Origin: CAYWJT01 sp964458655
Lineage (GTDB): Bacteria; Acidobacteriota; Aminicenantia; Aminicenantales; Saccharicenantaceae
Assembly: GCA_964458655.1 (NCBI GenBank)
Contig: CAYWJT010000036.1
Coordinates: 1 to 28,655 of the forward strand
Length of the DNA stretch: 28,655 nucleotides
Reading direction: 5' to 3'
Shown: piece after piece, positions 14,466 through 22,979 of the stretch
How positions within the stretch are numbered: the stretch's first letter is position 1
Layout: the number at the start of each line of letters is the position of its first letter
Made by a program: the position numbers and the translations under genes
The notes under the pieces: generated by a model
The model's database searches: none
What the model was told of the DNA's origin: nothing
Seen by the model: the letters and a program-made list of their open reading frames with translations, nothing else

Positions 14466-14502
14466 TAAACTCATCAGTTTAGTAACTGAACTGCTGAGTT
14501 TA
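14466..14502 (+). promoter_or_regulatory. 37-bp palindromic operator, probably bound by the TetR regulator
   Basis: The sequence reads as an almost perfect palindrome centred on 14484. Of 18 base pairs, 16 match, with outer arms TAAACTCA and TGAGTTTA and inner arms CAGTT and AACTG. It begins 3 bp after the -10 box and covers the transcription start. This is the position from which a repressor would block RNA polymerase. TetR proteins bind palindromes as dimers, and the length here could hold two dimers. Confidence 0.8.
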
Positions 14503-14608
14503 TGAGGCCCCGCGGGCTTCCGGGAGCAGGCTTCAGGACGCTCGGGCATCCGGGCGGGGCCGGTTGCCGACCCAAAACCCACCAACGATCCATGAGAGGG
14601 CGTGAGCG
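14503..14608 (+). other. Structured 5' leader of the efflux operon
   Basis: About 140 nt separate the predicted transcription start from ATG 14609. An 8-bp perfect stem, GGCCCCGC (14506-14513) with GCGGGGCC (14554-14561), could form in the RNA. No known riboswitch is recognised, and no ORF is supported. Confidence 0.4.
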
Positions 14609-15301
14609 ATGAAGAAGCAAGAATTGCGGCAGGAGCGCGAGAGCCAGCGCCGGGAGGAGATCCGCCGGCACGTCGTCCTGGCGGCCGAGGCCGTCATCCT
14701 CAGGAAGGGTTTCACGGCCGCGACCATGGACGATGTGGCCCGCGAGGCCGAGCTCTCCAAGGCCACTCTCTACAAGTACTTCCCGGGCAAGGGCACCCTT
14801 CTTTTCGAGCTCTTCAACCACTATTTCGACGAGATAAAGGGCCGGATGACGAAGATAGCCGCCATGCGCAAGAGCGCTTCGGCCCGTCTGGAGCTCGCGA
14901 TCAGGGAGATCGTCCGCTTCCACCTGGAGAAGGAGAACCTGTCCCGGATCATGATGATGGACCAGGCCATGCTCAAGTTCCTGCGGCTCCTCTTTTCGGA
15001 CGACGTCCGGCGCGCCCGTCCCCGGGAACAGAAGGACATCGCGCTGCTCAAGGCCAAGAACATGGAGGTGGTCGAGGTCGGCGCCTCCATCCTCAGGGAC
15101 GGGATCGAGGCCGGAGAGTTCCGTCGGGTCGACCCGCTCGAGACCGTCGCCTTCATCGCCTCGCTCCTCGAGGGCATCGTCCACAACAAGATCTGGCGCC
15201 AGGAGATCCTGCCCGGCGGCGCGGCTGAACTTTCCCGCCGGGTTTTCGTATTCATACTTTCAGGCATAGGCAACATCAAGGCAAATCCCAAGGAGACGTG
15301 A
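14609..15301 (+). CDS. TetR/AcrR family transcriptional regulator
   Basis: The 230-residue protein has an N-terminal TetR helix-turn-helix at about residues 20-66. Its signature is KGFTAATMDDVAREAELSKA followed by TLYKYFPGKGTLL. The C-terminal helical ligand-binding and dimerisation domain is divergent, as is usual. It is the first gene of the efflux operon and most likely represses it through the palindrome at 14466-14502, being relieved by a substrate of the pump. ATG 14609 has a GAGAGGG site. Only 1 bp separates its stop from the start of the tolC-like gene, so all four genes are co-transcribed and the regulator controls its own synthesis. Confidence 0.93.
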   Translation: MKKQELRQERESQRREEIRRHVVLAAEAVILRKGFTAATMDDVAREAELSKATLYKYFPGKGTLLFELFNHYFDEIKGRMTKIAAMRKSASARLELAIREIVRFHLEKENLSRIMMMDQAMLKFLRLLFSDDVRRARPREQKDIALLKAKNMEVVEVGASILRDGIEAGEFRRVDPLETVAFIASLLEGIVHNKIWRQEILPGGAAELSRRVFVFILSGIGNIKANPKET

Positions 15302-15302
15302 C

Positions 15303-16658
15303 ATGAGGAAGATCCTTAGCTCTGCGCTGTTCGTCCTTCTTTGGCTCCCGGTCCTGGCCGGGGCGGCTTCGGGGCAGGCGGCCAAAGAGCCGCTCGTCCT
15401 GACGCTCGACCAGGCCGTCGAGCTGGCCCTCAAGCAGAACCCCTTCCACTTGGCCGTCCTGGAGAGCGAGGACCAGGCCCGGGCCCGTGTCCGCAGCGCC
15501 TTCGCCGGGTTCCTGCCCTCCTTCAACGCCCAGGGCCAGCGGACGCTGAGCGAGAAGCTGATGGCCATCGAATTCCCCTCCATGATCCCGGGCGAGCCGC
15601 CCCAGCGGATCGAGATCGACTTCACCAGGGACTACCAGACGGCCTTCTCTCTCTCGGTGCCGGTGTTCGCCGGCGGCCGCATCCTGGCCGGCTACAACCA
15701 GTCCCGTTACGGCCTGAAGGCCTCGCAGGAGTCCATCCGGCAGTCGGAGCAGGAGACTATCTTCAACGTCAAGAGGGCCTTCTACGGCTACCTCGTTGCC
15801 AAGGAGTTCGTGGACGTGGCCGAGGAAGCGCTCAGGTTGGCCGAGAGGCATTTCGAGAACGTGAAGAACCTCTATGAGGTCGGCATGGCCTCCAAGTTCG
15901 ACCTGCTGCGCTCGGAGGTCCAGGCGTCCAACCTGCGTCCCCAGGTCATCCGGGCCCGCAACGGCCTGGCCACGGCCGAGCTCGGGCTCAAGCACGTCCT
16001 GGGCGTTGAGCTCGACCGTCCGGTCGAGGTGCGCGGCGAGCTGGCCTTCGAGCAGGTCGACATCGAGGTCAACAAGGCCATCGAGGAAGCGCTCGCCCGC
16101 CGGCCCGAGGTCAGGCAGATGGACTTCCAGGTCCGCATGGCCGGCGAGATGGTCAAGATGGCCCGCGGCGCCTTCGCCCCGACGGTCAGCATCGGGGGCG
16201 CGTTCAACTACTGGGCCGACAAGTTCAGCTTCGCCCGCGGCACCTGGTCGAATTATTACGGCATAAACCTCGTCGTCACTCTCCCCATCTTCAACGGTCT
16301 GCAGAACCACGCCCGGTTGGCCGAGTCGAAGTCGGCGCTGCGGCAGGCCGAGCTGACCAGAAAGGGGCTGCTCGAAACCGTCGAGCTCGACGTCAGGCAG
16401 GCCGCGCTTAATTACGAGCAGGCCAGGGAGACCCTTCTCTCCCAGGAAAAGAACGTGGAAGAGGCCCGCGAGGCGGTGCGCATCGCCGAGCTCAACTATC
16501 AAGAGGGGCTGGCCACCAACCTGGACGTCAGCACCGCCCAGGTGGCCCTGAGCCAGGCCCGGATGAATTACACCCAGGCTCTCTATGATTGCGTCATCTC
16601 GCTCGCCCAGCTGGAAAAAGCCGTCGGCAGGGGCCGGGCTGACCATTCTTCGAACTAA
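15303..16658 (+). CDS. TolC family outer-membrane efflux protein
   Basis: The 451-residue product has a signal peptide (MRKILSSALFVLLWLPVLAG) and two OEP domains that form the TolC barrel and alpha-helical tunnel. The first starts at LTLDQAVELALKQNP and the second includes LELRKG-type coiled-coil helices, as in ARLAESKSALRQAELTRKGL. A conserved TolC feature, NYQEGLATNLDVSTAQVAL, lies near the C-terminus. It is the outer-membrane exit duct of the tripartite pump encoded with the next two genes. ATG 15303 has AAGGAG at a normal distance. MFP follows 11 bp after its stop. Confidence 0.93.
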   Translation: MRKILSSALFVLLWLPVLAGAASGQAAKEPLVLTLDQAVELALKQNPFHLAVLESEDQARARVRSAFAGFLPSFNAQGQRTLSEKLMAIEFPSMIPGEPPQRIEIDFTRDYQTAFSLSVPVFAGGRILAGYNQSRYGLKASQESIRQSEQETIFNVKRAFYGYLVAKEFVDVAEEALRLAERHFENVKNLYEVGMASKFDLLRSEVQASNLRPQVIRARNGLATAELGLKHVLGVELDRPVEVRGELAFEQVDIEVNKAIEEALARRPEVRQMDFQVRMAGEMVKMARGAFAPTVSIGGAFNYWADKFSFARGTWSNYYGINLVVTLPIFNGLQNHARLAESKSALRQAELTRKGLLETVELDVRQAALNYEQARETLLSQEKNVEEAREAVRIAELNYQEGLATNLDVSTAQVALSQARMNYTQALYDCVISLAQLEKAVGRGRADHSSN

Positions 16659-16669
16659 CGGAGGTTCGC

Positions 16670-17791
16670 ATGAACAAGACTCGCATCGTTCGGACATTGA
16701 CGCTCGTCGCGCTGGCTGCGCTGGTCGCGGCCGGTGTTTCGTGCAATTCGGGAAAGCAGACGGCAGGTTCCGGTCAGGAATCCGCCGGCAGCGCGCCGGT
16801 CAAGGTCTTCAAGGTCAGGACGGAACGCATCGCGGAGAAGCTGACCTACACGGGCACGCTCGAGGCGGCCCGGGAGGTCACCATCACGCCCGAGATCGCC
16901 GGCAAGATCGCCCGCATCTACGTGGATGAAGGCGACCGCGTCGGCGCGGGGGACGTGCTGGCCGAGCTCGACACCGAGTCCACCCGTCTGCAGCTCAAGC
17001 AGGCGGAGGCGGCCTTGGCCGCGGCCGAGGCCAATTTCAAGGACGCCCGCAAGAACATGGAGCGCATGGACAAGCTCTTCCAGGAGAACGCCGTCTCGGC
17101 CACCCAGCACGAGAAGGTCCAGCTGGCCTACGAGGCGGCCTCGGCCCAGCTCGCCCAGGCCCGGGCGGCCGTCGACCTGGCCCGGCACGCGCTCGACGTT
17201 TCGATCATGAAGGCCCCCTTCGGCGGGGTCATCTCGGCCAGGAACGCCAAGGTCGGCGACGTCATCAACCCGATGATGGGCTCCTTCTCGCCCACTTCCG
17301 GAGTGCTCAAGCTGGTCGATTACTCCCGGGTCAAGGCCGTCGTCGCGGTCACGCAGAACGACGTCGCGCGCATCAGGAAGGGCCAGGAAGCCATCCTCAG
17401 GACGGGCGTTTATCCGGGACGCGACTTTTCCGGCCGGGTGACCGTCGTCAACCTGGCCGCCGACCCGACCAGCAAGAAGTTCCGGGTCGAGGCCATCTTC
17501 GACAACCCCGAGCTGCTGCTCCGCCCCGGCACTTTCGGCGACGTCGTCTTCGAGGTCAGGACGAAAGAAAACGCCCTGGTCGTCCCGCAGGCGGCCCTGG
17601 TCGAGGGCGGTTTCGTGTATGTCGCGGAAGGCGGACGGGCCGTCCGCAGGCAGGTCGCGCTCGGCATCCAGAACACGAATACCGTCGAGGTGACGGGCGG
17701 CCTGCGGGAAGGCGAGCTGGTCGTCGTCGAGGGCCAGGTCGGCCTTGAGGACGGCGCCCCCGTCGTCATCAAGGAAGAGGTGGCCAGATGA
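16670..17791 (+). CDS. RND efflux periplasmic adaptor (membrane fusion protein)
   Basis: The 373-residue protein has an N-terminal signal with a probable lipidation Cys at residue 25 (AAGVSC). The MFP architecture follows: a first lipoyl half (LTYTGTLEAAREVTITPEIA...GDVLAELDT), a coiled-coil hairpin over about residues 100-165, and a second lipoyl half (IMKAPFGGVISARNAKVGDV). The beta-barrel and membrane-proximal domains follow, ending in GLEDGAPVVI. It links the RND pump to the TolC-like channel. ATG 16670 follows CGGAGG. Its last codon overlaps the RND start (ATGA at 17788-17791). Confidence 0.95.
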   Translation: MNKTRIVRTLTLVALAALVAAGVSCNSGKQTAGSGQESAGSAPVKVFKVRTERIAEKLTYTGTLEAAREVTITPEIAGKIARIYVDEGDRVGAGDVLAELDTESTRLQLKQAEAALAAAEANFKDARKNMERMDKLFQENAVSATQHEKVQLAYEAASAQLAQARAAVDLARHALDVSIMKAPFGGVISARNAKVGDVINPMMGSFSPTSGVLKLVDYSRVKAVVAVTQNDVARIRKGQEAILRTGVYPGRDFSGRVTVVNLAADPTSKKFRVEAIFDNPELLLRPGTFGDVVFEVRTKENALVVPQAALVEGGFVYVAEGGRAVRRQVALGIQNTNTVEVTGGLREGELVVVEGQVGLEDGAPVVIKEEVAR

Positions 17792-20700
17792 AACTGCCTG
17801 AATTCTCGGTCAAGCGCAAGGTCACGGCCTCGATGATGGCCATGGTCCTGGTCGTGCTGGGCCTTATTTCGCTCACGCGGCTGGGGCTGGATTTCTTCCC
17901 CGACATCGAGTTCCCGACCGTTTCGGTCATCACCTCCTACCGCGGGGCCTCGTCGGAAGACATCGAGAACGTCCTGACCCGGCCGCTCGAACAGGTCATA
18001 AGCTCCGTCAACCGTGTCAAGAAGGTCTCTTCCCAGACGTCCGAGGGCGTTTCGGTCATCTCGGTCGAGTTCGAATGGGGCACCAACCTCGATTTCGCGG
18101 CCCAGGACATCCGCGACCAGATCGCCCGCTTCGAGCAGTTCCTGCCCGAGGAGGCGGGCAACCCGCTCGTCCTCAAGTTCAACCTGAGCCAGATGCCGGT
18201 CCTCTTCTACGGCATCACTTCGCCTTCGATGAAGGTGCTCGAGCTGAAGAAGGTCATCGAGGACGAGGTCGCGCCCCGGCTGGAGCGCCTGGACGGAGTC
18301 GCCTCGGCGCAGGTCTTTTCCATGGACGAGCGCGAGATCCTGGTCGATATCGACAAACGGGCCCTGGAAAGCCACGGCCTGACCCTGGACCAGGTGCTCG
18401 GCGTCCTGGCGGCCGAGAACCTCAACCTGCCGGCCGGCGACCTGGTCGAACGCCAGTCCGACTATCTCGTAAGGACACTCGGGGAATTCAGCTCCATCGA
18501 CGACATCAGGCGGACCGTGGTCGGCGCTTCCTCGCTCGGCGAGCCGGTCTATCTCGCCGACATCGCCGAGGTCAAGGACACCCTCAGGGAAACCCGCTAC
18601 ATATCCCGCATCCAGAAGCAGAAGGGCGTCTTTCTGATCATCAACAAGCGCTCCGGCGCCAACAGCCAGCAGACCGGCCGGGCCGTCAAGAAGACGCTGG
18701 CCTCGATCGTCCCCACCCTGCCCGGCAACCCGGAGTTCCGGGTGGCCATGGACATGTCGGACATGATCGAGCAGGTGACGAAAAGGACCGTGGACAACGG
18801 CTGGCAGGGCGGGTTGCTGGCGCTCATCCTCATCTTCCTGTTCCTGAGGAACTGGCGGCCGACCTTCATCATCTCGGTGGCCATCCCGCTGTCGATAGTC
18901 ACGACCTTCATCGGGCTCTACGCCGCCGGCTACACCCTGAACCTGCTGACCCTGGGCGGCTTGGCCCTGGGCATAGGCATGCTCGTCGACAACGCCATCG
19001 TCGTCATCGAGAACACTTACAGGCACATAGAGGAGGGCAAGCGGGGGGACGAAGCCGCCATCTCGGGCGCCTCCGAGGTCGGCATGGCCATCACGGCCTC
19101 GACCCTGACCACCATCGCCGTCTTCTTCCCGATGGTCTTCGCCACCGGCATCACGGGCAAGATGACCCAGGCCCTGGGCCTGGCCATCGCGCTGTCGCTC
19201 ATTTCTTCATTGTTCGTCGCCCTGACGGTCGTGCCGCTCTTTTCTTCACTGCTGTTCAGGTCTGATAAGGCCCTGGCGGCCATCGCCAAAGACCCCGAGC
19301 ACCGGCAGTTCGCCAAGGCCAGGGCCCTTTACAGGCGCTGGCTGGAGAGAGCGCTCGTGAATCGGCGCAAGGTTCTGGTCGGGGTCGGCTTGCTCTTCGT
19401 CGCCTCTCTGGCCGTCGTGCCGTTCCTGGGAACGGAGTTCATGCCGGCCCAGGACCGCGACATGCTTCTCTTGAAGGTCAAGCTCCCCGTGGGCACGGCC
19501 GTGGCCGAGACCGACCGCGTGGTCGGCCTGCTCGAGGACATCATGCTGCAGCAGCCGGAGATCACCCTCATCTCCTCGCAGATCGGTTCCCAGGTCGAGC
19601 AGGACGCGGGCGACGCCGCCTCCGGCTTCGCCAACGCCGGCACCCATGAAGCCATCATCTGGACGGCCCTCCAGAAACGGGATAAACGAAAAGCCTCCGA
19701 TACGCAGATTATGGAGCGCATAAGACGAAGCCTGCCCAAGCTTCAGGGCGTCAGGATCGAGCTGCTCGACATCAGCTCCTCGCTGATGGGCGGGGCCCAG
19801 ACGCCCGTCGAGGTCAAACTTTTCGGCAAGGACCTGGACACGCTGAGGGCCCTGGCCGACCAGGTCGTCGGCAGGATCTCGGACATAGAGGGCATCAGGG
19901 ACGTCTCGCACACTCTGTCGAGGGGCAACCCGGAGATCCGCATCCGGGTCGACCGGGAGAAGGCCTACCGCTTCGGGCTGTCGGTCTACCAGGTGGCCAA
20001 CACCGTGCAGACGGCGACGCTCGGCAAGGTGGCCTCGCGCTACCGGGAAGCCTCGGAGGAAACCGATATCCGCGTCCGCTTCCGGGACGAATACAGGAAA
20101 AGTCTGGACGAGCTGAGGATGATCCCGCTCATGACGGCGGCCAAGAAGATCGTCTACCTGGAGCAGGTGGCCTCCATCGAGCGGGCCGAAGGCCCGGTCC
20201 AGATCACGCGCGAGAACCAGACCCGCCGCGTCTCGGTCACGGCCAACGTGCTCGGCCGGGACGTCGGCAGCGTCGTCCGCGACATCAAGGGCAGGCTGGC
20301 CGGCCTGAGCAAGAGCCTGCCTGCCGGCTATTTCATCGAATACGGCGGCGCCTACGAGCAGATGCAGGACGCCTTCCTCATCCTGATCGGGGCCTTCGCC
20401 CTGGCCATGCTCCTCGTCTACATGGTCATGGCCTCGCAGTTCGAGAACTTCCTCCACCCCTTCGTCATCATGTTCACCGTGCCGCTCGGCATCATCGGCG
20501 TCATCTTGGGGCTGCTCGTGACCGGTCGGGCCGTCAACCTGCCGGCCGGCATCGGCGTCATCCTGCTCCTGGGCATTGCGGTCAACAACGGCATCGTCAT
20601 GATCGATTACATCAACCAGCTCATCCGCAGAGGCGTGGATAGGAGGGAGGCCGTGCTGCAGGGGGCGACGACGAGGCTGAGGGCGGTCCTGCTCACCGCC

Positions 20701-20892
20701 CTGACCACGATACTCGGTTCGCTGCCGATGGCCTTCTCCAAGTCGTCCGGCTCCGAGATGCGCTCGCCGCTCGGCATCGCCATCGTCTTCGGGCTGCTGG
20801 CCACCACTCTGCTCACCCTGTTCGTCCTGCCGGCCATCTATTCGCTGGTCAACAAGATAAGCTTCAAACCTGGGAAGGCCGCGGCCGCCTGA
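17788..20892 (+). CDS. RND family efflux transporter permease (HAE-1/AcrB type)
   Basis: At 1034 residues this is a full-length RND pump with twelve membrane helices and two large periplasmic loops. Its N-terminus (FSVKRKVTASMMAMVLVVLG) and the TM4 region GLALGIGMLVDNAIVVIENT are typical. At the proton relay position AcrB has Asp-Asp, and here it is Asp-Asn (VDNA), a common variant in this family. VNNGIVMIDYINQL and the C-terminal LPAIYSLV are also family features. It uses proton motive force to export hydrophobic compounds through the MFP and TolC partners. The substrate cannot be predicted. A terminator follows 28 nt after its stop. Confidence 0.96.
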   Translation: MKLPEFSVKRKVTASMMAMVLVVLGLISLTRLGLDFFPDIEFPTVSVITSYRGASSEDIENVLTRPLEQVISSVNRVKKVSSQTSEGVSVISVEFEWGTNLDFAAQDIRDQIARFEQFLPEEAGNPLVLKFNLSQMPVLFYGITSPSMKVLELKKVIEDEVAPRLERLDGVASAQVFSMDEREILVDIDKRALESHGLTLDQVLGVLAAENLNLPAGDLVERQSDYLVRTLGEFSSIDDIRRTVVGASSLGEPVYLADIAEVKDTLRETRYISRIQKQKGVFLIINKRSGANSQQTGRAVKKTLASIVPTLPGNPEFRVAMDMSDMIEQVTKRTVDNGWQGGLLALILIFLFLRNWRPTFIISVAIPLSIVTTFIGLYAAGYTLNLLTLGGLALGIGMLVDNAIVVIENTYRHIEEGKRGDEAAISGASEVGMAITASTLTTIAVFFPMVFATGITGKMTQALGLAIALSLISSLFVALTVVPLFSSLLFRSDKALAAIAKDPEHRQFAKARALYRRWLERALVNRRKVLVGVGLLFVASLAVVPFLGTEFMPAQDRDMLLLKVKLPVGTAVAETDRVVGLLEDIMLQQPEITLISSQIGSQVEQDAGDAASGFANAGTHEAIIWTALQKRDKRKASDTQIMERIRRSLPKLQGVRIELLDISSSLMGGAQTPVEVKLFGKDLDTLRALADQVVGRISDIEGIRDVSHTLSRGNPEIRIRVDREKAYRFGLSVYQVANTVQTATLGKVASRYREASEETDIRVRFRDEYRKSLDELRMIPLMTAAKKIVYLEQVASIERAEGPVQITRENQTRRVSVTANVLGRDVGSVVRDIKGRLAGLSKSLPAGYFIEYGGAYEQMQDAFLILIGAFALAMLLVYMVMASQFENFLHPFVIMFTVPLGIIGVILGLLVTGRAVNLPAGIGVILLLGIAVNNGIVMIDYINQLIRRGVDRREAVLQGATTRLRAVLLTALTTILGSLPMAFSKSSGSEMRSPLGIAIVFGLLATTLLTLFVLPAIYSLVNKISFKPGKAAAA

Positions 20893-20920
20893 ACGGCCGC
20901 AGGCTCTCGGCCCGAAGGCC

Positions 20921-20957
20921 AAAGGGACTTCCCCCGGGAAGTCCCTTTTTCATTTTT
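20921..20957 (+). terminator. Rho-independent terminator of the efflux operon
   Basis: A 12-bp perfect stem (AAAGGGACTTCC with GGAAGTCCCTTT) and a four-base loop are followed by TTCATTTTTC. It lies 28 nt after the RND stop codon. Confidence 0.92.
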
Positions 20958-21221
20958 CCCGCGCCGGACCCTCGCCGCGGGGCATCCGCGGGCCGAGCTA
21001 TAGAACCCCGTCGGCCCTCGGCCCCCGGGAACGGTCCTGTCGGCCCCCGCCGGGAGCGACGCGCCATTGCTCCGTTACGCGGGCCGGCGGGGTGATATCA
21101 GTCCGCTGTGTTTAAAAAAGAGCACGCCTGGATACGCAAATCGTCTTTTAGTTCGGCGGCTGAGAGCGCGGCGGGCGTCGGCCCGGACGGCTCTTCGAAG
21201 GGGAGCGGCCGACGACTCAGC
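20958..21221. other. Intergenic region without a gene
   Basis: About 260 bp lie between the efflux terminator and the stop of the minus-strand eRF1-like gene. A GTCGGCC/GGCCGAC stem (21177-21183 with 21207-21213) lies just after that stop. It has no T-run in either direction, so I do not call it a terminator. The short open frame here shows no support for coding. Confidence 0.5.
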
Positions 21222-22367
21222 TCATGATTTGTACTTGAGGAAGGCGCCGATGTGCCCGTAATGGTCGAGCTTCGACGGCGGCGTTATGTGCCTGACGCGG
21301 CCGTTGTGTTTGAGGACGGCCTCGACCGCCTCGTCGACCACGTCCGCGACAGGCTCGTTCTTCTTCTGGCAGACCGGGCATTTGGTCTCGTCGAGGTAGA
21401 GGAACCTGTGCTGCGGGCAGACGAAGCCCGGCTTGGAAAAGTTATGCGTGACGACGAGCGTCTGGACTTCGAACTGGTTTATCCGGGCCAGGGTAGGCCG
21501 CAGTCCGGACACGGCCGGGCCGCCGCTTTCCAGCCCGGCTATCAGACGGCGGACGGTCTCGTCCTCCTCGACCTGGTGCAGCCTGGCCTCTTCGGCCTCG
21601 GCCAGCTTGAGCACCTGCGCCTGGGAGTCGGAAGGCCGGGCCTTGATACGGGCCGCCGCCTTGCCTTTGAGATAGGTGTGCAGGTGGGAGACGAGCTCAG
21701 GGTACTGGTTGTCGGCGCAGCCGATGAACAGCCAGTCGAAGGAGTTGTTCTTGAAGAGCTCGAGCGTCCGCCGGGCCACTTTCTTGTAATGTTCCTGGAG
21801 GATGGCGTCAATGTGGCGGTCTATGCGCTTTTCTTCGTAGCCCGAATAACCGCCTTCCCTGACCCGGGCCGGCACGTCGCTTTTCAGGGTGTCGAGAGGC
21901 TTGATCCCACTCATGAAGACCTCGTACCAGACCGCGTCCCGCCGGCCGAGCAGCAGCACGCAGATCTTCCGGTAGCGCTCGATGATCGCCGTGAGCGGCC
22001 TGATATAGAAACTCTTATCGAAGATGAGCCGGTTGCGCGGGGCGTGCGGCAGTTCCAGCGCCTGCCAGAAACCCCGGCGGCTCGCCGAGAAGACCGCCAG
22101 GCCCTGGGAGTTGAGCGAGGAGAAAGAATTCTCCACGTAGTCCCGGATCTTGTCGAGGTCCGCCTGCAGGGCGTCTTTTCTGTCCTTGGCGGCCTCGAGA
22201 GCCGCGAGGCGCGCCTCGCCGTCGCTGAGCAGGTTCTTGACCGCGGCCTGGATCTCCTTCTTGGGCATCCGGCTCTTGTCGGCGGCCAGGTAGAATGAGG
22301 TCACCAGGTCGCCCCGTGCGGGAAAAGCGGTGAGGGCCTCGATCTGGGCACGGCTGGAAAATCTCAT
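21222..22367 (-). CDS. eRF1-like protein of the bacterial archaeo-eukaryotic release factor (baeRF) type
   Basis: The 381-residue protein follows the layout of archaeal/eukaryotic release factor 1. The middle domain has LLGRRDAVWYEVFMSG and then EGGYSGYEEKRIDRHIDAIL, aligned with the GGQ loop and its following helix (GGQSA.RF...HNYxRKVAE). Gln is replaced by Tyr, so classical peptidyl-tRNA hydrolysis by GGQ is not expected. The C-terminal domain has a zinc-ribbon-like set (C317-x2-H320, C330-x2-C333) and ends with HIGAFLKY, the counterpart of the GIGALLRY-like end of aRF1. The start has a consensus AAAGGAGGT. It is a single gene with its own promoter. A role in ribosome rescue or stress is inference only. 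Confidence 0.8.
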   Translation of the reverse strand: MRFSSRAQIEALTAFPARGDLVTSFYLAADKSRMPKKEIQAAVKNLLSDGEARLAALEAAKDRKDALQADLDKIRDYVENSFSSLNSQGLAVFSASRRGFWQALELPHAPRNRLIFDKSFYIRPLTAIIERYRKICVLLLGRRDAVWYEVFMSGIKPLDTLKSDVPARVREGGYSGYEEKRIDRHIDAILQEHYKKVARRTLELFKNNSFDWLFIGCADNQYPELVSHLHTYLKGKAAARIKARPSDSQAQVLKLAEAEEARLHQVEEDETVRRLIAGLESGGPAVSGLRPTLARINQFEVQTLVVTHNFSKPGFVCPQHRFLYLDETKCPVCQKKNEPVADVVDEAVEAVLKHNGRVRHITPPSKLDHYGHIGAFLKYKS

Positions 22368-22439
22368 AGAACCTCCTTTAGGTCTTACGGGTCTGAATTC
22401 CCTACTGACACCGGGAAGCGGCAGGACATGAGCACTCTA

Positions 22440-22468
22440 AAAATAGGTTCGGGGGAGGCTTTTGTCAA
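22440..22468 (-). promoter_or_regulatory. Promoter of the eRF1-like gene
   Basis: On the minus strand, a perfect TTGACA (22468 to 22463) is followed after 17 bp by TATTTT (22445 to 22440). Transcription would start near 22433, giving a leader of about 66 nt with a strong ribosome binding site. Confidence 0.7.
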
Positions 22469-22483
22469 GCGGCCTCGTTGCCG

Positions 22484-22615
22484 GGCTATATGACGAAAAG
22501 TGCGGAGGGAAACTGGGAAAAACCGTGGGAGACCGGGGAAAACCCGGGAAAACCGGGGGACAGGCACCGACCTGCGGCGGTTGGTATATAGTCGGTACCT
22601 GTCCCCCGGTTTTCC
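22484..22615 (+). repeat. REP-like palindromic repeat upstream of tRNA-Leu (copy A)
   Basis: It starts with the family signature at 22484-22505, which differs from 23059-23080 at only two of 22 positions. Several runs of GGGAAAACCGG type follow. It then forms a long hairpin: 22547-22571 pairs with 22591-22615 at 24 of 25 positions, around a 19-nt loop. The hairpin contains GGGGACAGG(C/T)ACC on both arms. The outer right arm present in copy C (TTCGTCATAGAG) is missing; the tRNA promoter begins 2 nt after the hairpin. Confidence 0.85.
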
Positions 22616-22616
22616 G

Positions 22617-22645
22617 TTGACCCCGACCCCCGATCGGGTTATAAT
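22617..22645 (+). promoter_or_regulatory. Promoter of the tRNA-Leu gene
   Basis: TTGACC at 22617-22622 and a perfect TATAAT at 22640-22645 are 17 bp apart. The spacer contains a perfect 10-bp palindrome (CCCGATCGGG, 22629-22638). The -35 box starts 2 nt after the right arm of the repeat hairpin. Transcription should start near 22652. Confidence 0.8.
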
Positions 22646-22684
22646 ATTGCGGTCTTGAGGGACGGGGCCGGGCGCTTCGTCCGC

Positions 22685-22771
22685 GCGGAAGTGGCGGAAT
22701 CGGCAGACGCGTAAGCCTCAGGAGTTTATGGCCGCAAGGCCGTGTGGGTTCGAGTCCCACCTTCCGCACCA
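22685..22771 (+). tRNA. tRNA-Leu (anticodon CAG)
   Basis: This 87-nt gene folds as a class II tRNA. The acceptor stem is GCGGAAG with CTTCCGC, the anticodon stem TAAGC/GTTTA encloses the loop CTCAGGA with anticodon CAG, and the variable arm GGCC-GCAA-GGCC is long. The T-arm is GTGGG-TTCGAGT-CCCAC. The discriminator is A, and the CCA end is encoded (22769-22771). A long variable arm with a CAG anticodon identifies a leucine tRNA reading CUG codons. It stands alone with its own promoter, between REP-like repeats. Confidence 0.97.
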
Positions 22772-22901
22772 TATATACCCCCTTTTAAGTTTTTCTCCCG
22801 TTCCCGGGCTGATCTCGATGAGCCGCGGCGCGGCCCGGCCTATCTTATCCTTTTGCCGGAGACCACGGATCAGGTCCTCTTTCCGCCCCCCGATTCCGGT
22901 C
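22772..22901. other. Intergenic region after tRNA-Leu without a gene
   Basis: Directly after the CCA end the sequence is T-rich (CTTTTAAGTTTTTCTCCC), which may help end transcription, but no stem precedes it apart from the tRNA itself. I see no supported ORF. Confidence 0.45.
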
Positions 22902-22979
22902 GGCTCTATGACGGAAAGCGCGGGGGCCTTTTCCCTCTCGCATTTTCAGCGTTCATCGGCTGACGGGGAAAACCGGGGG
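22902..22979 (+). repeat. Degenerate copy of the palindromic repeat (copy B)
   Basis: GGCTCTATGACG at 22902-22913 matches the left end of copy C exactly and continues with a similar AAAG-rich tract. GGGGAAAACCGGGGG occurs at 22965-22979. The right half of the element is not recognisable. Confidence 0.6.

Noticed and set aside
17410..20922. Long minus-strand open frames opposite the MFP and RND genes (538 and 558 codons)
   Set aside because: Their composition is that of antisense frames of GC-rich genes, they have no ribosome binding site or recognisable domain, and the plus-strand genes are unmistakable.
21067..21261. A 64-codon open frame between the efflux terminator and the eRF1-like gene
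   Set aside because: It has no ribosome binding site, an Arg/Ala-rich composition typical of noncoding GC-rich DNA, and it overlaps the end of the eRF1-like gene on the other strand.
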